Assembly: GCA_026168455.1 (NCBI GenBank)
Contig: CM047431.1
Span: 54,800,539 to 54,864,538 of the forward strand
DNA from: Theocolax elegans
Lineage: Eukaryota; Arthropoda; Insecta; Hymenoptera; Cerocephalidae
Reading direction: 5' to 3'
Length of the DNA: 64,000 nt
Below are positions 35,741 to 47,500 of the stretch, piece by piece. Under the pieces are notes generated by a model. It did not search any database, was not told where the DNA came from, and saw only the letters and a list, made by a program, of their open reading frames with translations. The translations under genes and the position numbers were made by a program. Within the stretch, counting starts at the first letter, position 1. Each line of letters begins with the position of its first letter.

Positions 35741-36119
35741 GGGGGTTCCATACTCAATTTTTGATGATTAATTAATAAAAAAGTAGAACAGTGTGTGAAA
35801 AAATAAGAGAAGAGACGCCTTCGTTTATTGACAATCTAACTGTGTGCTGAATTTTAGATTAAAATATTATTGCGTTTTCGAGAAAAGTCTTACCAAAAAT
35901 ATCAAATCTTTTCACCTCGTTGAGGTTAGGTTCACATTTTTGGTAAGACTTTTCTCAAAAACGCAATATAATTTTAATCTGAAATTCAGCACACAGTTAG
36001 ATTATTCATAAACGAAGGCGCCTCTTATTTTTTCACATACCGTTTTATTTATAAATTTAATACTAATAAACACGATTGCCGGTAAGGTAGGGAGGATAAA
36101 TATTGACTATGGCACCCCG
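35741..36119. mobile_element. TTAA-type hairpin MITE, copy 2 of the 392-774 family
   Basis: It aligns end to end with 392-774 with few differences. Here the arms are better preserved: TCTAACTGTGTGCTGAATTT pairs with AAATTCAGCACACAGTTAGA. The left end GGGGGTTCCATACTCAAT and inverted right end CGGGGTGCCATAGTCAAT also match each other better than in copy 1. TTAA follows on the right (36120-36123), but the left flank is ACAA, so one side of the duplication has changed or the insertion was imprecise. Confidence 0.85.
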
Positions 36120-36123
36120 TTAA

Positions 36124-36678
36124 ACGATAATATTCTTTTAATAATTTAAGTAAAATAAGTATTATCTATTAAAGTAAAAATAATTATATTTTTAATAAGA
36201 ATAAAATAAACTAATCTAATTTTGTAGCAAAAAAGCTCCGAAATCAAAAGAAGCATATTCTATTTTTACATTTTTATTTTTCTAAAATAGGGAATGCGAA
36301 GCTTTATATACTTTCCATGATTAAAAAATCGCGATATTTTTGTAGGTTGTTACGTGAAATGTTTTAGGTTAGTCTAAAATAGCAAATAAATATAAAATAG
36401 TATTAATAACGCGAACGACAATTTACCTTATTAATCTTATGACAATCTGCATTCGAAAAAATTGATAAATCCTTCTTAAATTATTAAATTACAAATATAC
36501 ATTCTAAGTTTGTGTAATTTCAAAACTATATATTATCTAAGAAAAATTATTAACGTAGTCACAAATATATGTATTTATAAATATTACTTCATGTCTATTT
36601 TTAAATATCATAGTTTAAGATATAAAATTAATTTCTAAAATGGATTCATTTATCTGAGAATATATACTCGGTTATTCT
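36124..36678. other. No recognisable feature
   Basis: A+T-rich DNA without bounded repeats. Confidence 0.5.
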
Positions 36679-36772
36679 CATTACTTTGTATGATGAGCCG
36701 GGTTGCTTACAACCTCTTAAATAATTACACAGATAAGTTAGATAACTTCATACCCGCCATACGAAGTAATGT
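36679..36772. repeat. Short inverted repeat
   Basis: CATTACTTTGTATG (36679-36692) is complementary with one mismatch to 36759-36772 across a 66-base interior. It could be a very small MITE; no target duplication is clear. Confidence 0.45.
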
Positions 36773-38161
36773 GTACGACAAACTTTTTTCTTCAAGAGAT
36801 AGTTGGTACCGTTCAATTAGCTAAATTATAATAAGTTTAAGTATGTGTAATTGTGTTATCAATTATATATAATATTACCGGTTGCGCTACAATTTAAATT
36901 AGAAGAAAAGAGTGATTGAATTTATTAATTGTTTGAGTATAGTAATTATTTATTAAAAATACAGAATTTACTTTCCATCGAAATATCATTACGTTTGACT
37001 TCATTACGCTGTAACAAAGTGTACGCGTCGTTAATGTAAAAGCGCTCAAATTTTCATGGCGCGGAACAAGGTGTTGCTTAAGCTCGTTAATAAAAAGGAA
37101 AAACAAAGTCGCCGTTGTACAATTTATAATGTGATAAAATTCATTATATCAGGAAAATCTCAGGAAGATTGAGTTAGAATAAAAATGAGATGCGAAATAA
37201 AAAAAAAGATAAGGTTGAGGAAAAAAGTGAAGCGAATTAAAAAGTAGAATGAAGAAAAAGGCATAAACGTCAAAAGTGTGTGAGTGGCTGAAAACGTGAA
37301 TGAGGAGAAAGTGCGAATAGCAAAGTGACTAGTATAGAAAATAGCGCGTCATTTGAATGAAAGGAAGTGCAAAAGAGGGAAAGTGAAAAAGGGACGGACG
37401 AGTGGAGTCGGACCAGAGTCTCGTTCTCGTTTATCGTGCGTTCGACAAACGAATTTCACGGAAAACGAGTACATTTCGCAAATGAAAACCCATGAAAAGC
37501 CTGGGACCCGAATAGCAGAAAGGCGGCTCTCTCAGTGAAATAAAGTTTTATCTTATCTTTTTTATTTTTCATTTTTTTTCTATTATACATTTTGTCAAGT
37601 GCTTTATTTTTTTTAATTTTTATTTCTTTATATACAGAGGTCATAATGAAGATTCCGCTAATGCCACATATTATATAATTTATTTTTCACGAAAGTTGTT
37701 TGAAAGTAAAAAAAATGGTTAGACATATTATTGTTTGAAAAAAACAGCTGCCAATTAATTGGCACGTAGGTTCCTCAAATTAACATGTTGATCCTATATA
37801 TATAATATATTACTCAAATATAGTATTATTTAATTATTTAAAACAAAATGTTATAACTTTTCGAAAAATATTACTCTTTTCTGATTGAAACTTATATAGC
37901 TACTTATATAGCTAGATAAAAAAGTAATGTATTTGTGTCACAAAAAAAGAAGTACACATCTATATGAAAAGTATAATAAAAAATTATAAAAATAGAAAAA
38001 TAAAGGTCATTTCATCAATTCACAATTAATATTATTCATAATTTTCTGTTTAAAATATTCCAAGAATTTTTCATCATTATAAGAAAATGGTGCACAATCA
38101 ATTGAATTTTTCATCAACTGGCGATGCCAAACGCTGTGGCGTGCATGTATTTATTACAAAT
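36773..38161. other. No recognisable feature
   Basis: Includes a purine-rich stretch (about 37170-37400) and a T-rich stretch (37550-37630). The small frames here have no support. Confidence 0.45.
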
Positions 38162-38767
38162 AGGAACGAGTTTTTTCATCGAGTTCGAGTCGAGTACTCG
38201 ACTTTTTCGAGCATTAAAAATGTACCGAGTTACTCAAAAAAATCGATTTACTCGGATTTATCAAGCAATTCCGAGTGATCGAACTGCTCGAATAGTTCGA
38301 GCAACCCGGCTATTTTCGAGCATATTGCAGCCGAAAGGCGTAAAATGAACTTTTTTACCACGTGTGTCTGCAGTGCTCGGCTATGCACATTAAAGAGGTA
38401 GTATACCCGGTAGGTTTGATACCAACCGAGCAGAAAAAGATAATTATTCTATTTATTTAAAAAAATGTAATAATTACCTTTTTTGTCTCGGTCGGTAATC
38501 CACCGGGTAAGCCACCCCTTTAACACTCGGCCTGAAAATCCCACTTTACCCCCTTGGCACACAATAGACTATTGTAAATACTCGAAAATAGCCGAGTTGC
38601 ACGAAAAAATAAAATTTCTCGAACTATTCCAGCAGTTCAATCACTTCGAATAGTTCAAGGAGTTTGAGCAGCTCGAACAATTTAAACGAACCGAGTAACT
38701 CGATGTTTTCGTCGAGTCGAGTATTTTGGACGAGTAACTCGAAATTTCGAATACTCGCTCACTCCTA
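38162..38767. mobile_element. CGAG-rich inverted-repeat element with a nested TTAA MITE
   Basis: Both arms are built from variants of ACTCGA / TCGAGT. The left arm (38162-38330) has GAGTCGAGTACTCGA, ACCGAGTTACTC and CTCGAATAGTTCGAG. The right arm, inverted, has ACTCGACTCGACG, TCGAGTTACTCG and TGGAATAGTTCGAG, then CGGCTATTTTCGAG, in matching order. The ends are AGGAACGAG and, inverted, AGGAGTGAGCGAG. A TTAA MITE (38394-38519) lies in the middle. A related split copy is at 43385-44006. No coding frame; superfamily unknown. Confidence 0.6.
38394..38519. mobile_element. 126-bp TTAA-flanked MITE
   Basis: TTAA at 38390-38393 and 38520-38523 flanks arms AGAGGTAGTATACCCGGTAG and, inverted, AGGGGTGGCTTACCCGGTGG. 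Each continues into ACCGAGC/ACCGAGAC and AATTATT. The inverted right arm matches the start of the 14342 unit. The element is inserted in the middle of the CGAG-rich inverted repeat. Confidence 0.75.
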
Positions 38768-38776
38768 ATTACACAG

Positions 38777-38988
38777 TAGGAAAAAACACCGGTTTTAGGC
38801 ACTAGTCTTAATATTATTTATGTTTACAGTAATAATTATTTCGTCTTCGAGTCAATTTAATTCAATATTATTAATTATTTTTTATACTTAGTTTATTTAT
38901 TACAATACATAAAATAACACCTATAAAATGTTATTTCAAAAATACGTCCAAAAACGGTGCACTAACCAAAAATGGTACATTTACCCTA
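38777..38988. mobile_element. Possible MITE with TAGG...ACC..TTTTGG ends
   Basis: The left end TAGGAAAAAACACCGGTTTT and, inverted, the right end TAGGGTAAATGTACCATTTT then TGGTTAGTGCACCG share TAGG, ACC, TTTT-GG and GCAC at similar positions. The 212-bp interior is A+T-rich. The match is degenerate, so the call is tentative. Confidence 0.4.
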
Positions 38989-39129
38989 TATATTAATTTT
39001 AATCGGTATTTCCGAGCTAAATTGCGTTACTCAACATTTTCTCAAATCTTGCGCAAAACCTTCTTTTTAGCAATTTACTAAAATATTGGTAAGTCTTAAA
39101 TGTTGCTGAGGTATTAGAAAATGAATTAA

Positions 39130-39200
39130 GAAAATAAGAAGGGATCGAACTGACAGTCTCCTGCTTGCCGAGTGTTACTTTATCACTTGGCCACCGGGAA
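39130..39200 (-). ncRNA. tRNA-like Pol III unit (tRNA-derived SINE head or tRNA pseudogene)
   Basis: On the minus strand an A-box-like TGGCCAAGTGATAAAGTAAC (from 39193) is followed by a B-box-like AGTTCGATCCC (39151-39141) at the normal distance, and TTTT follows at about 39135-39132. The segments that should pair as an acceptor stem do not, so it is not a working tRNA. It most resembles a decayed tRNA-derived SINE head. The 65-codon frame over it is incidental. Confidence 0.45.
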
Positions 39201-39535
39201 CCCGACGATTCCACTCGATCCTTCCTTTAGACATCCCTCTTTTAGACATAAAAAATTATTTTTTCTACTTTTCTTTAAATTTTTAAAAAACATTTTCTTA
39301 CAAAAATACTATGTTATATTGAACACATAATTAGCAATCAATTGACAGCGGGTTCTGTTCAAAAATATATAATGCTTATAACTTAGGTAATTACAGATAT
39401 TTTGAGCTGAAAAACAATGGGGATCGAAACTACCACAAAGACTGTTCTGTCCCAAAATTTCAAGTGGATCAAATGCGTTTTATTCTCGAAAACGTTCTAC
39501 TAAAAACCCCAATTAAAAAAATTAATAATAACAAT
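39201..39535. other. No recognisable feature
   Basis: A+T-rich sequence; nothing bounded. Confidence 0.45.
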
Positions 39536-39536
39536 A

Positions 39537-39585
39537 TTTTTGAAAAATTAATTTATTAATTAATTAAAAATTAATTTTTCAAAAA
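39537..39585. repeat. A+T-rich hairpin
   Basis: TTTTTGAAAAATTAATTT pairs with AAAATTAATTTTTCAAAAA across a 12-base ATTAATTAATTA-type loop. The low-complexity composition limits what can be inferred. Confidence 0.7.
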
Positions 39586-40439
39586 ACGCAAATTGTTTTT
39601 AAACAAAAACTATTTGGGAAATGAATAACCAAAGTCTTTTCCAAAATTCGGAAAATAAAAAGCAAACTACACACGCAAGTGAGCGATATTGACCGAGTAG
39701 TTTCGAAAATACGGCGGCACACACAGACATTTTTTAAAAACACGTTATTTTGACTCCTGACATGTTAAAATACACTTATAGCATATTTTTAGCGAGTCGA
39801 AAAGTTTTACTATTACAAAGCTTCCTCTGTGAGGAAGTAGTTAATAAAATTAAAATAAATTATATCTAGGTTAATATTTCTTGCCAAGTCTGAATCTCTT
39901 TCGAAAGATTATTAACAACTTCCAAGTTCAAGTTGCGGTAACTTACTTACGCTCACGCGACTCTCCTAAAAAGATACCTTTTACTTCGGTTAAAGTAAAA
40001 ATGACGCGGTAAATAAATACTTTTATTCCGGACATGTCACGCTAACTTTTTTTTTAATAAGTCGAGAAATATATTATTTAATTGCTGTGTAAATTTAACC
40101 AACTGTGCAAAAGCTTTGGACGTTTTGTTAAATTAATTTATTGTATAAGCAACACATTAATACGAAGAGGTTTTTGTAATAAAAAATATACCGGCAGTAA
40201 AGTTGGTACAAAAATTTAACTATAAAGTTATAAATACAAAATTTAAATACGCAAATTCAAAAATTCTTTCCGTGCTACAAAGTTAACAAATTAAAATTTA
40301 ATAAAACGTTACTTTAATTTACTTATTATTATGTTTTGTTTTTGATACAACAATCAAAATGCATTGTTTATTGACAAATTAATACTTAAAAAATAAGTAC
40401 AACCATTATCGAATAAATTAAATCTAATATAATCCTAAA
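39586..40439. other. No recognisable feature
   Basis: A+T-rich DNA without bounded repeats. Confidence 0.5.
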
Positions 40440-40760
40440 ACGAGTATTATGGGCGTCGAGTTGAATGTAAAATTCGAGTGGAGTCGGCTGGAAACGAGAT
40501 CCAGAGGTAGAGAGTAAGAGAGAAAGAGAGAGAGTCGAGAACGGGCGCGCGAAGAGGGTAACAAGAAGAAGAAGCAACAGGGTCCATTCAGCTGTACGAC
40601 GGGCTTTCACCGTAAGGGGTTTCTTTTTTAACCCTCCTCCGCCCCGTGGCGAATGTATACGTCAACCCAGTTCGGCTTTCCCATCCACTCGGCCACCTTT
40701 TTCTCGTTCGTCGTGGCTCGCACCTTCCCCTATAAACGATGGAACACTGCTAAACCAATG
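40440..40760. promoter_or_regulatory. G+C-richer block, possible regulatory region
   Basis: Composition rises locally (GGGCGCGCGAAGAGG, CCTCCTCCGCCCCGTGGCG, CACTCGGCCACC) and includes a GA tract at 40508-40534 and a TATAAA near 40731. No open frame beyond 74 codons and no splice signals were identified. The function is conjecture from composition only. Confidence 0.2.
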
Positions 40761-43384
40761 TGTTCATCTTGTCTCAATACTAAATAACAACTGGACATAT
40801 TTAAGTAGGCCTTCTTTAATCTTGAACATCTTCAATTACAATTATTTGTTTCTTTCTCATTTCTTATGCTTATTATATATTATATGATTAAATTAAACAT
40901 TTCTACAGATTCGATTGACTTTATAAAGTTTTTGTTTTATTTACAATACATTTTTATCGTACTTGTAATATTTATTTTTATCATATTATTACTTTACAAA
41001 TTTTAATAATTTCTTTTAATGGGATTATAATAGATTATAATGAGACTTATATTCAATCTAATTTTACAAGCACAATAAATACCTTTGGCTTATTTTTCGT
41101 GTGTTCTATTGCAACAATGTATTTGTTACATATTAATTGGAATACATTTTCTACTAATGGTACAGAAAACAACAAAAACGATTATGTGGAACGATACTAT
41201 TACATTTCTATTTCTTTAGAGCAAGTAAAAAAGTGTGTAGCATTAGTCAATTTAAATAATATTTAATTTTTATCATTATCAGAATAATCAAAATAATGTC
41301 GCACACATCAACCATCGGATGATATTCCCTCGAAAGATAGCAGTATAATACTAGTCTCTGTAGGCTTCAATAATACTGTTGCTTCTATTTTCGGAAATTT
41401 CTATGTTCTAGTTGAACTATTCGCATTTCTAAAAAATATTACACGCGAATTAACTATATGTATACAAAGATACACATATCCACTAAAAATAGTACGTGTT
41501 TAGAATAACGTACCGTACTAATACCGTACGGATCATTCTACAGAGTTACATAAAACCTTACATAAAAAAAAACTAAGTTGTTACGCACGTACATGTATAA
41601 TTGTGTAATGCAGAAAAATGTCTACATTTTACGAAATTGAGGTAATTGTTGATACGCCATCGATCAATGATCGGTAAACGACGCGTTAGTTTTGTTATTA
41701 CAGTAAATTATGATAAATTGTATCCATTGAATTTATTGATTAAAACTGAATTCGTTTTGCAATGTACGTGGAAGCAACTAACGTTTAACGATCCAGAAAT
41801 GGATAGACAGGTAGGTTTAGAATGCGAAGACCCACAATTACGTTACATCTGCACGTCCTTCAAGTGTAGTGTAGTGTGTGTGTGTGTATAACAGGATGCC
41901 GATGCAAGAGAGTATAAGAGAATCTATCGATTACGCGCTTTTATTTATCGAAAGTCGATTTCCCAACGGCATCGTTATCCCGTGTGAGGCGACCTAATTA
42001 CCACTCGCGAAATCCTGGATCCCTCTCGCTCTCTATCGTTCTCGACAACTCTTGCCATTACCGATCCACCAGAGAAAATCCAAAGGCTGTCTAGTATCAA
42101 AACGGCTATCGACTCTTCTACCGACCGAGTTTACGTATTATGTCAGGATTACGTGCACGCGTGTACGTTTGCGTTTAGATCATGTCAATCCACGTCTTAC
42201 TATTTACATTGCGTCAATTTTTTTATTCTCTATTTTGCTGATGCCCTTTTCATTATTATTTAAAATAATCGCAGTACTGAAATTCGGAAGTTATTAGTGA
42301 GCTCTATATTTTTGTCGTCGAAAAAAGTGGTTCTCAAATATTTCCAACCGATAACGCTGAAATTTTTTTGTATCATTTTCTTGAGTATAATGTTTGCGTT
42401 TTGTAACCAAAAGTATTTTTTATAATAACTGTACAATTTAGATATAGAGATTGAAATGTGTATTGATATTTATTAAATCCATAGGGTTTTCGAAATCACT
42501 AACTATAAGTATCTAGTATCAGATTTAAAATTCAATATTTTGGATTCAATACAGCGAATTTATAATTTATTGCTTTTAAAAATGAAAATTGATCTTTAGA
42601 GGTTATTGATGATATTGAAGCTTACGGAAATTATTCATTTTTCATTTGTTGTTACATGTATTGGTAACCTATTTTAAATAGCGATATTATAATCAAATGC
42701 ATAAAGCAACAATAAGATGTAAGAAAAATATGAGAACAAAAAATTTTAATTGAAAATTCTTTACTTACTGTAAATTCTAGATTAGCCCAAAATAGGCAAA
42801 ATTAAAACCGAACTTGTTTAGTACTTATATTACAAACAATTAGCGATCACCAACTCTGAAAAATTTAGAATCAACGATCTTAAAAATTTTAAATTCTAAA
42901 ATTTGTTTAATAGATCAATGCGTGATTGAAAGGATTAATGTAAATATTTGTTTTTCTATACTAACACAGTCGAATTAGCATTGCATATATTATACATTCA
43001 AATATGTAGCATTAGTCACCCCACATTTGATTTTCATATTAATTGCATATTTTAAATTATCAATGTCGAAAATTCCTAATTCTGAAAGTCTACACGAAAA
43101 AAATATCGAATTCCTTTCTACCATATTATTGTATATAACAAATACCAAAGCGAAAATTCCTGAGTTGCGACGAGAGTGCGGAAACGCTTTATGATATTAC
43201 AATATTTCACTTTATTAGATTTTTTATTAGTAAACCTATAATGAAGAAGTAGCTGCAGAGGATTGTAGATTGTAGTAGTTCTGTATTCGGATTAGTACTC
43301 GCGATTCAGTATACAATTCGAATTTGCAAATATACTTATAGATCAAATCGTTTGAACGTTTAAAAAGCAAATACATTTCTAGTT
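40761..43384. other. No recognisable feature
   Basis: Mostly A+T-rich. Small frames at 41646-41891 and 42052-42297 sit in slightly more balanced sequence; the first ends in a GTGT run. Neither has recognisable motifs. Confidence 0.45.
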
Positions 43385-44006
43385 GATAATGTGATCAATT
43401 CGGTCATCGACCCGAATGAGTTTCAGTAACTCAATCATCTCGAGTACCCTGGTAGAAATGTTCAACAGTTTTTGGCTAGTCCATAGCGAGTGAAAAACAA
43501 ACTGGGCAGTGAGTTGAGCAGCGACTGGCTAGTCGGCGTGTTATTTTCGTCACGTTTTTAGCATTCACTAACTAAGGACTAGCCATCAACTTATAATTGG
43601 AAAAAAATAATAAAATTACAGGTTTATATCGTTTAAAATAATAAAAATAAATAAAAAAAGTTTAGATGGATGATTACACGTAAGTTTGTATCGATACGTT
43701 AACTTGAACTTCCAGAGCAGAAAAACGATTTCGTTGGAATTTTTGTATGTTATGTTTACGAATCATACGTTGGTTTCGATTCATATCGATTCTTAAGCAG
43801 TACTTCTCCAGTGACTAACCAGCGACACTGCCCAGTTGATCTTAGCTAGTGACTATACTACTACCAGGGTAATTCGGTTATTTTGAGACACTCGATTTTA
43901 TTACGAGTAACTCAATCTATCTCATTTACTATGCCTGACCGGTTACGCTATTCGAAATCGTCTAGTCGAGTTTTCGGTTGAGCAACTCGAAAACTCGAGC
44001 ATCCCC
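43385..44006. mobile_element. Second CGAG-rich element, split by a CCCTGGTAG MITE
   Basis: Sequence on both sides of the 43447-43869 insertion consists of ACTCGA / CGAGTAACTC words. The right end, inverted, reads GGGGATGCTCGAGTTTTCGA then GTTGCTCAACCG, followed by AACTCGACTAGACG. This parallels the right end of 38162-38767 (inverted GGAGTGAGCGAGTATTCGA ... ACTCGACTCGACG). The left arm is short and diverged, and boundaries are approximate. Confidence 0.45.
43447..43869. mobile_element. MITE with CCCTGGTAG ends and TA flanks
   Basis: CCCTGGTAGAAATGTTCAAC at the left and, inverted, CCCTGGTAGTAGTATAGTCA at the right share a 9-bp end. TA lies directly on both sides (43445-43446, 43870-43871). Subterminal AACTGGGCAGTG occurs in both halves in inverted orientation. 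It has no coding capacity. A TA duplication would fit Tc1/mariner-type mobilisation, but the ends do not let me name the superfamily. It interrupts a CGAG-rich repeat. Confidence 0.65.
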
Positions 44007-44349
44007 AGACGAGAGACATTTAAATTCTTTGGATTACATGATTTCCGTACTCTGCTGGATTTTTATATGTATTATAATATCTCACTAAACTATTCGGATC
44101 CAATAATTCCATTTGTAAGGCATATTCAATGCAAACGGTTTTTCATAATAGAAAATCATTATAACCAAACAAAAAAAAGCCATTGAGACTGCGATTTGTG
44201 ATACGTTATGGAATATCGTCTTGTAGAGGATATCTCAGTTGACTAAATCTCGAATCGTGTGCATAAGCGAGTATCATCATCGATTCGTCTAATTAGCTAG
44301 ACGGACGAGCAGTTACAGCTTAGTAGCATACGAAGGGAGACGCAATCGG
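44007..44349. other. No recognisable feature
   Basis: Nothing bounded or coding is visible. Confidence 0.5.
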
Positions 44350-44527
44350 CTACTCTCTAAAAATGAAATAGTGATACGTCTGTCACTGTCACGAAATTAG
44401 TGAATATTCACTATTAAAATAGTAAATTTTGACTAATTGAATTAGTAACAATTCACTAATTTGTGCTAGTGACTGACTTATCACTATATTTTTAGTGATT
44501 ATTCACTAATTCACATTTAGAAAGTAG
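44350..44527. mobile_element. Short hairpin MITE with CTACTYTCTAAA ends
   Basis: CTACTCTCTAAAAATGAAAT and, inverted, CTACTTTCTAAATGTGAATT form the ends. The interior is dominated by repeats of AGTGAAT/ATTCACT and AGTGAC/GTCACT, so most of the 178 bp can fold on itself. No target duplication could be fixed. Confidence 0.55.
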
Positions 44528-47500
44528 GTGAATTATAGAGGACTGGAATCTCCTGTCCTTATCCTATCTTATAACATTTGATCATCCGTTTACCTGGACA
44601 TTACACTTTATCAATTCCTTCTCATCCATTTTATCGTAATTTAACATTAGGTTTTGTACGATGATTAAACAATTGCAAAAGGAGATAAAATTTTTTCTTA
44701 AAATTATTTAAATGTTCTGAGTAAATATTGCATTATCAGTATATGGTCAACGATTGTAAAACAAAACACTTGCGAGAGAAGTCTACTATCCGTTATGGTA
44801 AATATTTTAACGTAATACTCTATTTTTCTACAATTTACCCATAGAACGTTTTACTACGTTTTATTCAACTTTTCTCTCAGTGTACAACTTTTGACAATTA
44901 AAATTTTATAAAGGAAAAAACTATCGATCACACATATATACTCCGTTATTGTTACCATAACAAATATGTTGCGTTTTTTGAGTGAATTATAAATATTTAC
45001 GCCATTAATTTACACGAATTATCTCGGGATACATTTATTTAAGAATACATGGATCGAAAAGAAAAGTATGATTTACAACATTCTGCAAATACAGGCGTGC
45101 ACTCGAATAAAATTGACGTAGATCGAACCACATCCGCTACGACATTTATGCTCGTCGATACTCGCATCGAGTAAATGTATACACACCTAAGCATTTTTAT
45201 AAGAAATACAAATTATCAAATTTCCCAATCAAGTTGAAAATCCATATAAAATAATTTAACTTAGATATTTTTAACTTTAATTCAAAATTTTCTAGATATT
45301 TCGTCAAAGTATATCGCGCGGTTGCAGTATTGCACCGTACCGAACTAAACGTGAGCATTATAATGATTTACTCTACACTCGAGTAAAAAACTTGAAATAT
45401 ATATATATAAAAGGATATATATACACATCGTGACAAGCAAGTTTCATTAAAATTTCCCCATAATATAGAATAGTAGGGGCTGTGCACCACGCAATGATCG
45501 AATGGGAAACAAATAGATCCAATTCTTTAATCATAACTTGGCGATCTCTATGGAAAGTGAAAGGTTTCCGTGTCGCCTTGTCGTCGTTGACGTCGTCCGG
45601 CGAGCCGTGATACCGAAACGAAAGTAAAGATCTCGTTTATACACACCGAGTGCTAAAACAGAATTGCGAATCCGATTTAAACGCCGGTTATTTTTCCGTC
45701 ACCTTTTTTTTTAACCCGCGCGAACAGAATAAACGGGGACGAACACATTAGTCTTCCGTTTCAACTCGAAAGCGAATTAAATCGAAGAAAAATCAATTAG
45801 AGTCGTTAAACTGTCGACGGTTTCACCAGAAACGATGAAAAAAAAAACAAACAAACGAACAAAACACTCGAGCGAATCTCTCGAACAATCGGTATTGCGG
45901 ATGTATCTGTATAAAAGACATAATTATTATTAAACATTAAAATACAAATAATTAATTATTAGTTTGTAACAAATTTAATATATATTCTTTTGAATTTAAG
46001 TAATGATTCTGACCTTCTCGATCAGCGTATCGTTCAATTACTCAATCGCAAATCAATACGTTGACATTACATTTAAATGTCAATCGTTGAAACGAACAAG
46101 ATGCATATGTCAATTGAACAAAAGTGAAGTAAACAATAAAAATTTTCGAAACTTTTTGCATCGTATCGTCAAGGTAAAATTCACCGGGAGAAATGAAAGA
46201 TAATGACAATGTAGGCCCTTGATGCATTACCCCATCTGGCTTGACAATGTGACGTGTTGTCACACTTCGTTGGCGGTACGTACACGCTGAATGTCCGAGG
46301 GAGTTGAGAAAAATCGCTACAACACTTGACCATGTCCATTAAATTTTCTTTTTTTTCTTGTATTTCTCTTCTCGAATTAAATTGTTATCGTTTCCTTTCC
46401 CTCCACTCTCGTAATATACTCCTACAATTTGAAATTATACCGTTACCATTTTAGCTTTCTATACCATTCAACCAAAATCTACGATTATTTGCACTAAACG
46501 CAAAATCTATGTATACGTAAAGTTATTAATTACTTTTTTTATGCTTTAACCAATATTCGTCTTTTCTTTTACGATTAATCTTGAAACGTATCTAGAACTT
46601 TATTTATTATTTGGTTTCGTTTAGTAAAATCGTAATAGCTATAGAAAATTAAAAAGTATATTCGTTATATACACGAGAAATATTCTCTTACGTATCCGCG
46701 ACGGCCATTCCCTGAAAATTGAAATGTTATACATACGAAATTCACACCGAGTTGCAAAAAAATTAATTTAACGCGTCCGTTTTATTATGATAAAACTCAA
46801 CGTTTGCATATTACTTTTGAATAATTTAGTTACGCAAGCCTTCCTCGATGTAATTGAAACGAACTAGATGCACACGTCGTAAACGTATTTCCCATAATAA
46901 AGTAAGAGTTATCGTAAATCGTCGAAATATTCAAAATATATGTTTACGTATATACACGAAATTAAAATTTATTACAATTAGGATTTGGAAATTAATTAAA
47001 AATCGCTAACTTACGTATACCGCCAGTTCGAATATGCGAAATTATCAAAATATTACAGACGTTATAACGTTACATATATATACGTGCAGATAGTTCGAAT
47101 CACTAATGAAATAGTATTTTTCAACGAGACTTCAAAAGTTGCGTCATTGCGAATCCATGTGTTTATTTGTTGTATCGTGAATTTACTGGTCGTCGATCTC
47201 AAAGCCCATTTTGCTATATATTCGAGTGTACTTTGGATTCAATAATTCATTGACTGTTTCACTCGAAATATCCCTCTTGCGTCGAGTTTCGGAGGGATTA
47301 CCTCCTTCTTTCTTCGTATCGGAAATTTAAATGGATAATGTTAATAACCGGCAGTGCCGATAAACCCGTAATATTATACCTTTTTTTTATTTAACCGAAT
47401 GCAAACGATTGTCCGACCATTTAAAAATATTTACTCTGTTTATAGTTGTTTTGAAATTCGTACCTTCCATACTTTCATTCTTTATTCTCCTAATAATTGA

